From Oscillospiraceae bacterium (lineage in GTDB: Bacteria; Bacillota; Clostridia; Oscillospirales; Ruminococcaceae): 9,427 nt of DNA. The notes under the pieces are model-generated. The model searched no databases, was not told the DNA's origin, and was given only the letters and a program-made list of their open reading frames with translations. Location: assembly GCA_009776345.1 (NCBI GenBank), contig WRLS01000082.1, forward strand, positions 1 to 9,427, read 5' to 3'. The position numbers were made by a program, and so were the translations under genes. Below, piece by piece: positions 1 to 5,366 of the stretch; positions within the stretch are counted from its first letter, which is position 1, and each line of letters opens with the position of its first letter.

Positions 1-158
1 TGGAAGCCCGACCCTACCCTAAAACCTATAACCTAAATCCTAAAACCTGCGGCGCTCTGCGCCGCCTGCCACCCCTCCAAGGAGGGGAATTTCGGGCGGG
101 AAAACCCCGCCCCTACGGCCTTCGGCGGGATTGAGGTTTTAGGATACAGGATTTAGGA
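1..158. repeat. GC-rich hairpin repeat, copy 1 (left edge cut by window)
   Basis: Gene-free. The first 16 bases match 4201-4216 with one mismatch, so the window opens inside a repeat copy. CCTAAAACC (39-47) is complementary to GGTTTTAGG (135-143), and CCTAAATCC (32-40) to GGATTTAGG (149-157), giving an outer stem. Inside it are three hairpins: GCGGCGC/GCGCCGC (49-65, loop tct), CCCCTCC/GGAGGGG (72-87) and GGGCGGG/CCCGCCC (94-112). The motif GGATTGAGGTTTTAG (128-142) recurs at 4106-4120 and 9197-9211, and bases 94-119 recur exactly at 9223-9248. It is therefore an interspersed structured repeat, without a coding region. Whether it is mobile or a 3'-end RNA element is not shown. Confidence 0.7.
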
Positions 159-208
159 AGGGAAGAATTTTTTTACACCGTTTCATAATTATGAATTATT
201 AGCCCCAC

Positions 209-237
209 TTGTAAAACCGCGGTGCTTCTGTTATGAT
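209..237 (+). promoter_or_regulatory. Sigma-A-like promoter of the sugar kinase cluster
   Basis: A -35 box TTGTAA (209-214, 4 of 6 consensus) is followed after 17 bases by a -10 box TATGAT (232-237, 5 of 6). Transcription would start near 244, leaving a leader of about 27 nt that carries the purine-rich ribosome binding site (251-265). No operator is evident. Confidence 0.5.
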
Positions 238-270
238 GTTGTCAACGGAAAAGGGAAGGGGCGGGTTCAT

Positions 271-1263
271 ATGCGCTATTGGCTAAGCAGCGACGGCGGC
301 GGCACAAAGCTGATCATGCTCCTGATAGATGAGGGCCTTTCTGTCGTCCGCGCGGCCTCTGCGGGGGGCGTCAACCCTAATTTTATCTCGGAAGAGCTGA
401 TACGGCGCAATATGGATTCTTGCTTGCGCGGTATTTTTGACGCTTTTCCCGGGGTGAAGGTTGAAGGGTGCTATTCGTCCATGCCCTGCCCGATACATCA
501 CTTGGAGGCTGCCTTGAGCGATGCCGGGGTTAAAACGCCGGTAACGCAGATTCCCGAAGGGCAGATGGGGCTTTTGGCGGGGCTTTGCCGCCGCGAGGGC
601 TTTGCCGCGCTGTCGGGTACAGGCTCCGACGCTTTTTATTACGGCCCCGCCGGAAGGCATGTAGTCGGCGGCTGGGGGACGATGCTGGGCGATGAGGGCA
701 GCGGCTCTAAAATCGGGCAGAACGGGCTGGTAGCGGTGATCCACGCGCTGGACGGGCGCGGGGAAAGCACGGTATTGCTCGATGAGATAGCGGATTTTCT
801 TTCTCTCGATGCGCCCGTTACGGAGCAGCTGCTGAGGGACACGCTTGTCAGGCGGATCTACAGGTCGGCTTCCCCGAGAAGCGAGCTTGCATCCTTTGCG
901 CCGCATGTGTCAAAGGCCTGTGACCGCGGCGACCGTGTGGCGAAGGCGATACTTACCGGCGCAGGGGAGGATTTGGGCAGGCATATGGCAGCGCTGATCC
1001 GCCGTGTCCTGACGCTCGACCCCGATGCGCTGTCAATGCCGTCTACACTTTGCGGCGGCGTATGGAAGGGCTCGCGGGAAATACTGCGCGCCTACCGTGA
1101 CTATATGCGGGACGCTTACCCGCAGCTTGAAATTCGGTGGCCGATGTTTGACGCGGTGGCGGGGGGCGCGGTGATGGCGGGCTTCTCGCAGGGCTACAGC
1201 CAAGCGGAGATCCGCGCGCGTATGACGGGGACCTTCTCGGATTATATTTATCCGAAAGAATAA
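271..1263 (+). CDS. BadF/BadG/BcrA/BcrD-type ATPase, N-acetylglucosamine kinase-like
   Basis: A predicted cytosolic sugar kinase of the ASKHA (actin/hexokinase) fold, 330 aa, near the usual length of NagK-like members. Visible motifs in order: N-terminal phosphate-1 loop DGGGTK (residues 8-13); phosphate-2 motif LSGTGSD (114-120); the GGWGTMLGDEGSG block (133-145) typical of N-acetylhexosamine kinases in this family; and the adenosine-motif LCGGVWKG (260-267). The start ATG follows a strong purine-rich ribosome binding site. It is first in a cluster with two SIS-domain proteins, 24 nt and about 800 nt downstream. From family knowledge, the reaction would be ATP-dependent phosphorylation of an N-acetylated hexosamine. 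The exact sugar cannot be read from sequence. The related benzoyl-CoA reductase activators are unlikely, because the GGWG...GDEGSG block is of the kinase type and no partner subunits are present. Confidence 0.85.
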   Translation: MRYWLSSDGGGTKLIMLLIDEGLSVVRAASAGGVNPNFISEELIRRNMDSCLRGIFDAFPGVKVEGCYSSMPCPIHHLEAALSDAGVKTPVTQIPEGQMGLLAGLCRREGFAALSGTGSDAFYYGPAGRHVVGGWGTMLGDEGSGSKIGQNGLVAVIHALDGRGESTVLLDEIADFLSLDAPVTEQLLRDTLVRRIYRSASPRSELASFAPHVSKACDRGDRVAKAILTGAGEDLGRHMAALIRRVLTLDPDALSMPSTLCGGVWKGSREILRAYRDYMRDAYPQLEIRWPMFDAVAGGAVMAGFSQGYSQAEIRARMTGTFSDYIYPKE

Positions 1264-1287
1264 CAATATAAAACAGGGGGGATCTTT

Positions 1288-2052
1288 TTGTTAGCGGAAA
1301 AATTTTACGGGTACTGCGAAAAACTAATGCAGGATGTCAAGCGGGATGAGATGGCGGCGATGGAAAAAGCGTCCGACATGATCGCGGACGCGGTGGAAAA
1401 GTCATACAGCTTTTTTATCCATGACCGCGGGCATCTTATCGGCGGGGAGCTGCTGGCAAGGGCGGGGGGCGCGGCTTTTGTGCGAAGGCTGGAGATACCG
1501 CTGCCCGACCCTACGCTTATGAACCCAAACACCGGCTCCAGAAAAGCGTCCAGGCTGTCCGGTGACGCCCTTATCGCGCGCAAGCGAATCTTTGAGGCGC
1601 AGTACATTGATTATGCGTTCGATGTCAACGGGATAGGGGAGGGCGATGTGCTGCTGCTGAACTCCAATTCCGGTTATGGGTTTTCCGCCGTCGCCATTGC
1701 CGAAACCGCAAAGCGAAAGGGCGTAAAGCTTATTGTTATGTCGTCTAAGATAACGTCGGAAGCGATAACCCCCGAAGGCGGGGAGAAAAAGCTTGCGGAC
1801 TTTGCCGATATCCTGTTTGACAACCACTCCCCCTACGGCGACGCTGTTTTTGAGGTGGATGGGCTGGATGAGCGCTTCTGGCCGGCATCAGGCATGGGGG
1901 CGGTGTATATCGCGTGGCCGCTGGTGATGATGACGGTGGAGAAGCTGCTGGCAAGAGGGGTCAGCCCGACAATCTTCCGCAGTGTGAATGTGCCGGGCGG
2001 ACCGCAGCAAAACAAAAAAGTAGTCGAGCGCTACGAAGAGCTGGGATATTAG
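1288..2052 (+). CDS. SIS-domain phosphosugar-binding protein (UPF0309-like), first paralogue
   Basis: 254 aa. The TTG start is chosen because AGGGGG (1275-1280) lies 7 nt upstream; the first internal ATG (codon 14) would remove part of the N-terminal helix and has no such site. The SIS (sugar isomerase) fold shows an N-terminal helix, the strand-loop HDRGHL with ELLARAGG (about 45-61), the phosphate-binding turn LLNSNSGYG (123-131), and the C-terminal signature NVPGGPQQN (234-242), as in UPF0309-type proteins. SIS domains bind phosphorylated sugars, either as isomerases or as sensors. The neighbouring kinase suggests a sugar phosphate from the same pathway as ligand. The GxGH-like turn seen in most relatives is replaced here by HDRGH, so catalysis could differ from the next gene. 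Product identity as a SIS protein is firm; the reaction is unknown. Confidence 0.8.
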   Translation: MLAEKFYGYCEKLMQDVKRDEMAAMEKASDMIADAVEKSYSFFIHDRGHLIGGELLARAGGAAFVRRLEIPLPDPTLMNPNTGSRKASRLSGDALIARKRIFEAQYIDYAFDVNGIGEGDVLLLNSNSGYGFSAVAIAETAKRKGVKLIVMSSKITSEAITPEGGEKKLADFADILFDNHSPYGDAVFEVDGLDERFWPASGMGAVYIAWPLVMMTVEKLLARGVSPTIFRSVNVPGGPQQNKKVVERYEELGY

Positions 2053-2063
2053 GGGTATGCAAT

Positions 2064-2804
2064 ATGGAAATTATGAAGCGGTATTTATCGGCAGTGCGGG
2101 ATATCCTGCAAACCGTAGGCGAAACACAGCTTGAAGCGATGGAAAAGGCCGCGGGGATACTGGCGCGCGCAATTAGCGAAAAGCGGTCGGTTTTCACATT
2201 CGGGACAAACCACGCTGGGCTGTTGGCGCAGGAGCTTTTTTACCGTACAGGGGGGCTTGCGGTTATCAATTTTATCCGCGCGCCCGGGCTTTTCCTGGAC
2301 GTGGACCCGCCTACCTTGACTACGGATATGGAGCGACTCCCGGGCTACGGCAAAGCCATAGTAGACGCAAACCCGATCGGGAAGGGGGATGTTGTGCTTT
2401 TGCACAGCGTTTCCGGGCGCAATGCCGTCCCGATTGATGTAGCTCTCCATGCCCGCGAAAAAGGCGCCGTTACGATTTGCCTTTGCAATATGAATACATC
2501 GGCAGAAGTTCAGTCGAGGCATAGCAGCGGCAAAAACCTGCACGAGGTATGCGATTTGGTTATCGACAACTGCGGGGGCTACGGCGATGCTGTTTTGGAG
2601 ATAGGCGGATTCCCGGAGCGCGTCGCGCCAAGCTCGACTGCTGTCGGCGCCGCAATCCTGAATGCGGTTGTCGCGAGAACAGTGGAGCTTCTGCTGGAAA
2701 AAGGCATCACGCCGCCGGTTTTCATATCATCAAATGTGCCCGGCGGGGATGAGCATAACGAAAAAATCATGGCAGAATACAGCGGGCAGATACACTATAA
2801 CTGA
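2064..2804 (+). CDS. SIS-domain phosphosugar-binding protein (UPF0309-like), second paralogue
   Basis: 246 aa. The open frame extends upstream to 1914, but that part overlaps the preceding gene. ATG 2064 is chosen because AGGGGT (2051-2056) lies 7 nt before it and the resulting length matches the paralogue; ATG 2073 is an alternative. It aligns along its whole length with the preceding protein: AMEKAAGIL (25-33), the GTNHAGLLAQELFYRTGG loop (47-64), the phosphate-binding HSVSG (114-118), and SSNVPGGDEHN near the C terminus. It keeps the more standard UPF0309 turn (GTNH). The 11-nt spacing suggests co-translation and perhaps a hetero-oligomer, since SIS proteins work as dimers or tetramers. 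The last three codons (TAT AAC TGA) lie inside the end of structured element A, so the current stop may have come from an insertion. Confidence 0.82.
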   Translation: MEIMKRYLSAVRDILQTVGETQLEAMEKAAGILARAISEKRSVFTFGTNHAGLLAQELFYRTGGLAVINFIRAPGLFLDVDPPTLTTDMERLPGYGKAIVDANPIGKGDVVLLHSVSGRNAVPIDVALHAREKGAVTICLCNMNTSAEVQSRHSSGKNLHEVCDLVIDNCGGYGDAVLEIGGFPERVAPSSTAVGAAILNAVVARTVELLLEKGITPPVFISSNVPGGDEHNEKIMAEYSGQIHYN

Positions 2805-2967
2805 TTCAATCGAAAACGGTGTAACCGTTTTCGATACGCGGCGAATGCCGCGCGCCGCCAAAGGCGGCGTGAATCTTGTTGCATTGCAATTTGTCTGCCT
2901 TTGGCAGACAATGCGGGCAGCGCCCGCCAATCCAAAACGGAAACCGTTTTGGATTGAAATTGCTATA
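2796..2967. repeat. Element A: double-cloverleaf structured repeat with TATA-containing inverted ends
   Basis: First half: outer stem AAC-t-GATTCA (2799-2808) with TGAATC-tt-GTT (2870-2880) encloses three hairpins, at 2809-2835 (12 bp, loop gta), 2837-2852 (CGCGGC/GCCGCG) and 2853-2869 (CGCCGCC/GGCGGCG, loop aaa). Second half: outer stem GCAATTT (2886-2892) with AAATTGC (2957-2963) encloses hairpins 2893-2909 (7 bp), 2913-2927 (6 bp) and 2928-2956 (13 bp, loop aaa). The two ends are inverted repeats of each other (TATAAC..ATTCAATCgAAAACGGT against TATAGC..TTTCAATCcAAAACGGT). Element B has the same layout. No protein is encoded. It could act as a transcription terminator or mRNA 3'-end stabiliser for the SIS gene. 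MITE-like or BIME-like origin is inferred. Confidence 0.75.
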
Positions 2968-2986
2968 TCGCTAGTTGGATGGGGAT

Positions 2987-4087
2987 ATGCTTCTTGTAAA
3001 CGCAAAAAAAATCTTTGCGCTGATATGCCTTTTGGCGGTGCCTGCTGCCGCTTTGTATCCGCGCGCGGGCTATATACCCGAGCCTGTGATTGCCGCCTCC
3101 CCGCAAAGCTTGGAGTCTTACGTAAGGGCAAACCTGCCTTTTTCTGAAGAGCTTCACAGCCTTAGTGTCGGCATACGGTATTTCGGCGGGGACAGGGAAC
3201 AGAACGGCGTGTTCATCGGCGAAAATGTGCTGATAAAAAATATACCCGAGCCGATTCACGGCGTGGTTGAGGCAAACAACGTCGCTGTGCTGGAATTCGC
3301 GCGGGAGCTTCGCGCCCGTGACCTGCCGTTTTATTTTGCGCTTATCCCGACCTCTGCCGGGGTGCTTAGGCAGTTCTTGCCTAATTTTGCCGAAACGGTG
3401 GACCAGCGGCATTTTATCGAGAGCGTCTACAACCGAATGAGCGGCAGGATGACCACGGTTGATGTTTTTACACCGCTTGGCGCCAATCGCGAACGCTATA
3501 TCTTTTACCGCACGGAAAACAATTTGACGCCTTACGGCGGATATTATGTATTTGAAGCGCTTGCAAGGCGGATGCGCGCGGCGGACAGCCCGACGCTCTC
3601 CGCCTATAGCGCGTCCTACGCCGATGCCCCGTTTTACGGCGATTTATACAGCCTGGCGCCATATCAGCACGTCATGCCGGACAGGCTGATTTTCTTGGAT
3701 TACAGCCGCCGCGGCAGGGAATATATGGTGACACACACGGGCGCGGACGGGATAAAAGTATATCACACGCTGTTCCCCGCGCATCTTCGGCAGCCCCCGG
3801 ATGTAAGCAAAGCTTTTTTAGGCGGGCTTTCCGCCAGGGTCGATATTGTCAGCACGGCGCCGTTTTCCAGAAAGCTGCTGATATTCGCGGATAAAACCGC
3901 GCCGGCATATCTGCCCTTTATGGTAAATCATTACAGCGAGATAACGGTGATAGACCTTTCGTGGGACAGCGTCCCCTTCGGTGAAATAGAAATAGAGGAT
4001 TACGACCAGATTCTGATGGCGTACAGCGTGGAAACATATACAAACCATTTCGGCACGCCGTCACGGATTGAGTGGTTTATGGGGTAA
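2987..4087 (+). CDS. DHHW-like exported protein (AlgX/SGNH-related fold), motif-degenerate
   Basis: 366 aa. ATG 2987 is preferred to TTG 2975 because a GGATGGGG stretch lies directly upstream and it begins the signal sequence cleanly. Residues about 8-21 form a hydrophobic N-terminal segment (export signal or anchor) after lysines, so the protein is probably outside the membrane. The body matches the DHHW family, seen in Clostridia and distantly related to alginate O-acetyltransferase accessory proteins: an NLPFSEEL start region, GVFIGENVL, then YRTENNLTPYGGYY (174-187), where family members have YRTDHHWT. The C-terminal region FLGG...LLIFADKTAPAYLPFM has DK (302-303) where relatives usually carry DS. 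Both hallmark sites are changed, so it is likely a binding or non-catalytic variant. It follows the SIS genes on the same strand and may share their transcript. Confidence 0.65.
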   Translation: MLLVNAKKIFALICLLAVPAAALYPRAGYIPEPVIAASPQSLESYVRANLPFSEELHSLSVGIRYFGGDREQNGVFIGENVLIKNIPEPIHGVVEANNVAVLEFARELRARDLPFYFALIPTSAGVLRQFLPNFAETVDQRHFIESVYNRMSGRMTTVDVFTPLGANRERYIFYRTENNLTPYGGYYVFEALARRMRAADSPTLSAYSASYADAPFYGDLYSLAPYQHVMPDRLIFLDYSRRGREYMVTHTGADGIKVYHTLFPAHLRQPPDVSKAFLGGLSARVDIVSTAPFSRKLLIFADKTAPAYLPFMVNHYSEITVIDLSWDSVPFGEIEIEDYDQILMAYSVETYTNHFGTPSRIEWFMG

Positions 4088-4100
4088 GCGCGGCGCGGCT

Positions 4101-4236
4101 GCGCAGGATTGAGGTTTTAGGATTGAGGAAGAGAAGGAACTTGTAGGGTCGGGGTTCCATCCCCGACCGCGATATTCGATTCGACTTAGACGGTCGGGCA
4201 TGGAAGCCCGCCCCTACGGCTTTCGGCAGGATTTAG
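4101..4236. repeat. GC-rich hairpin repeat, copy 2, just after the DHHW gene
   Basis: Starts 14 nt after the DHHW stop codon. Its first 20 bases are identical to 9192-9211. Within it, GGTCGGGG/CCCCGACC (4147-4168) and CGGGC/GCCCG (4195-4210) form hairpins, GTAGGG (4143-4148) can pair with CCCTAC (4212-4217), and CCGACCG (4163-4169) has an alternative partner CGGTCGG (4191-4197). The tail TGGAAGCCCG..CCCTAC repeats the first bases of the window. There is no T-run, so it is not a classical terminator on the + strand. Confidence 0.65.
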
Positions 4237-4237
4237 G

Positions 4238-4273
4238 TTGACATTATTGTATCATATATGATACAATAATGTC
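4238..4273 (+). promoter_or_regulatory. Promoter inside a perfect 34-bp palindromic operator of the toxin-antitoxin pair
   Basis: The -35 TTGACA (4238-4243) and -10 TACAAT (4262-4267) are 18 bp apart. Bases 4240-4273 form a perfect inverted repeat with 17-bp arms centred between 4256 and 4257 (left arm GACATTATTGTATCATA). It covers nearly the whole promoter. By analogy with known type II systems, the downstream XRE-family antitoxin, alone or with the toxin, would bind here and repress. The binding is inferred; the palindrome is directly visible. Confidence 0.8.
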
Positions 4274-4294
4274 TGTGGCGGAGGGATCTTTTAA

Positions 4295-4669
4295 GTGGGA
4301 TGGAAAGTGGAATACTATCAACGGGATAATGGGAGCGAACCGGTTTTCGAATTCATTGACATGCTGCCTGCCAAACATGCGGCGAAGGCTTTGTGGGAGA
4401 TTGATTTGCTTGAAAAATTCGGAACTGCTTTACGTATGCCATACTCGAAAGCTGTTGAGGGGGATAAATACAAGGGGTTATTTGAGTTACGCATTCAACA
4501 AGGCAGCGACATATCCCGTATATTTTACGTTTTACCTGTTGGAAACAAATTTATCCTTTTACATGGGTTCTTAAAAAAGGGGAGGAAGACGCCGCAGAAG
4601 GAGCTTGAAACAGCGTTGCGCTATATGCAAGACTACACAAGGAGGGTTATCGCTAATGAGAACACATGA
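4295..4669 (+). CDS. RelE/HigB-like toxin of a type II toxin-antitoxin pair (phage Gp49-like family)
   Basis: 124 aa, GTG start with GGAGGG (4280-4285) 9 nt upstream. The frame can be read from an earlier ATG in another phase, but only this frame matches a family. Hallmarks of the Gp49/HigB group: an N-terminal strand WKVEYY (3-8), helix-rich 17-45, then GLFELRI (61-67), SRIFYVL (74-80), FILLHGFLKKGRKTP (86-100) with basic residues in the last strand and turn. Known members are ribosome-associated mRNA interferases; that activity is inferred here. It overlaps the antitoxin gene by 14 nt. Toxin-before-antitoxin order is typical of HigBA-like loci. The palindromic promoter immediately upstream indicates autoregulation. 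The module sits between two chromosomal blocks and is probably horizontally acquired. Confidence 0.85.
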   Translation: MGWKVEYYQRDNGSEPVFEFIDMLPAKHAAKALWEIDLLEKFGTALRMPYSKAVEGDKYKGLFELRIQQGSDISRIFYVLPVGNKFILLHGFLKKGRKTPQKELETALRYMQDYTRRVIANENT

Positions 4670-4958
4670 AGAAGTGAAACGCGAGCTTTTTGCAAAAAGA
4701 GCAGATGTTAAAGCAGAATATGAGGGGCTTCGCCCGCAATACGAATTGATCGCGCAGATCATCGCTGCAAGAAATGAGGAAGGGCTTTCTCAGGAGGACT
4801 TGGCAAAGCGCACCGGAATAGCGCGGAGCAACATCAGCCGTTTAGAGAGCGGTAACTATAATCCCTCGTTTGAATTCATGGCAAGAGTAGCGAGGGGCTT
4901 GGGGCGAGAGATTCATGTGGAGTTTAGAAAGCCCGAACGTGAATTGCAACAAGGCTGA
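4656..4958 (+). CDS. XRE-family HTH antitoxin
   Basis: 100 aa. ATG 4656 is chosen over a longer in-frame start at 4605 because GGAGGG (4641-4646) sits 9 nt upstream, and the longer version lies wholly within the toxin gene. The N-terminal third is charged and helical (EEVKRELFAKRADVKAEY), and would likely wrap the toxin. A Cro/C1-type helix-turn-helix follows at about 44-66 (LSQEDLAKRTGIARSNISRL), then a short strand region EIHVEF (85-90). In this family the antitoxin neutralises the toxin and binds operator DNA. The 34-bp palindrome at 4240-4273 is the likely target. The 14-nt overlap with the toxin gene implies translational coupling. Confidence 0.87.
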   Translation: MRTHEEVKRELFAKRADVKAEYEGLRPQYELIAQIIAARNEEGLSQEDLAKRTGIARSNISRLESGNYNPSFEFMARVARGLGREIHVEFRKPERELQQG

Positions 4959-4973
4959 TTTGCTCATTGATGC

Positions 4974-5014
4974 CAAATTAAACAGCGGCAACCCCGAAAG
5001 GGATTGCCGCTGTT
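4974..5014 (-). terminator. Intrinsic terminator of the tRNA operon
   Basis: On the minus strand, AACAGCGGCAA pairs perfectly with TTGCCGCTGTT (4981-4991 with 5004-5014). The stem continues with CCC/GGG around a short loop, with one mismatch, and is followed by a T-rich tail (TTTAATTT read leftward). It lies 3 nt past the tRNA-Glu end. It could also stop readthrough from the converging toxin-antitoxin operon, although the + side lacks a T-run. Confidence 0.75.
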
Positions 5015-5016
5015 AG

Positions 5017-5088
5017 TGACCCGTACGGGAATCGAACCCGTGTTACCGCCGTGAAAGGGCGGTGTCTTAACCGCTTGACCAACGGGCC
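5017..5088 (-). tRNA. tRNA-Glu (anticodon TTC)
   Basis: Read on the minus strand: acceptor GGCCCGT pairs with ACGGGTC (one G-U), the anticodon stem is CCGCC/GGCGG around the loop CTTTCAC (anticodon TTC), and the T arm is ACGGG-TTCGATT-CCCGT. The discriminator is A. 3' CCA is not encoded. Full cloverleaf, 72 nt. It lies 23 nt downstream of tRNA-Met on the same strand. Confidence 0.93.
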
Positions 5089-5111
5089 CGGTACATCATG
5101 GGCGGGAAAAA

Positions 5112-5185
5112 TAGCGGCAACTGGATTTGAACCAGTGACACTCCGGGTATGAACCGAATGCTCTAGCCAACTGAGCTATGCCGCC
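5112..5185 (-). tRNA. tRNA-Met (anticodon CAT), elongator type
   Basis: Minus strand: acceptor GGCGGCA pairs with TGCCGCT (terminal G-U), the D arm contains AGCTCAGTTGGCTAGAGC, the anticodon loop is TTCATAC in a 5-bp stem, and the T arm is ACTGG-TTCAAAT-CCAGT. 74 nt, discriminator A, no encoded CCA. The paired first base and D arm resemble elongator tRNA-Met rather than the initiator. A CAT anticodon modified to lysidine (Ile) cannot be excluded from sequence, but the body resembles Met. Confidence 0.9.
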
Positions 5186-5210
5186 GTGTGCCGAAAAACC
5201 CGGCAAATGA

Positions 5211-5345
5211 TATTATAACACAATTTCTTTCGCCGAAGGCGAAAGTGCGGCAGCGCCGCAAGCGCGAAGCGCTAAATTGATGTTTCAATGTTCTCGGGAC
5301 CCGTTCCAAATCTTTGATTTGGGTAACGGGTGAGGTTATTATAAC
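5211..5345. repeat. Element C: single-cloverleaf insertion flanked by 9-bp direct repeats
   Basis: The 9-mer TATTATAAC occurs at 5211-5219 and again at 5337-5345. Between them, CAATTT (5221-5226) pairs with AAATTG (5274-5279), enclosing three back-to-back perfect hairpins with 3-nt loops and no linkers: 5227-5245 (8 bp), 5246-5260 (6 bp) and 5261-5273 (5 bp). A long hairpin follows (ACCCGTT..CCAAATC-ttt-GATTTGG..AACGGGT, about 5299-5331). Ends resemble those of elements A and B (TATAAC..CAATTTC). It lies between the flavoprotein gene and tRNA-Met, inside the tRNA promoter region. Target duplication is inferred; part of the match could reflect TATA-type element ends. Confidence 0.7.
5212..5220 (-). 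promoter_or_regulatory. Proximal extended -10 box upstream of tRNA-Met
   Basis: Read leftward the sequence is TG-T-TATAAT, an extended -10, 26 nt upstream of tRNA-Met. No -35 lies at the right distance, since the spot is filled by element C. The T of the TG dinucleotide (base 5220) is the first base of the apparent insertion. This may be a leftover or new weak promoter. Confidence 0.45.
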
Positions 5346-5366
5346 CCATGCGAGGTAATTTGTCAA
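5338..5366 (-). promoter_or_regulatory. Full-consensus sigma-A promoter for the tRNA-Met/tRNA-Glu operon
   Basis: On the minus strand TTGACA (5361-5366), exactly 17 nt, then TATAAT (5338-5343): 12 of 12 consensus bases. Start would be near 5331, so the transcript runs through element C for about 145 nt before tRNA-Met. The TGA stop codon of the upstream flavoprotein gene lies inside the -35 hexamer. Confidence 0.85.

Noticed and set aside
160..180. Intrinsic terminator at the T-run near 168-175
   Set aside because: The T-run is real, but no compact GC-rich stem directly precedes it; the nearest pairing is the long-range repeat stem.
283..906. Long open frame on the minus strand opposite the sugar kinase
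   Set aside because: Low-complexity, arginine-rich translation with no family resemblance. It lies opposite a gene with clear kinase motifs and is a GC-driven shadow.
1914..2063. Upstream extension of the second SIS gene
   Set aside because: It overlaps the first SIS gene in another frame; the ribosome binding site and family length support ATG 2064.
2662..3147. Plus-strand frame bridging the SIS gene end, element A and the DHHW start
   Set aside because: It overlaps two real genes and translates hairpin DNA; no domain.
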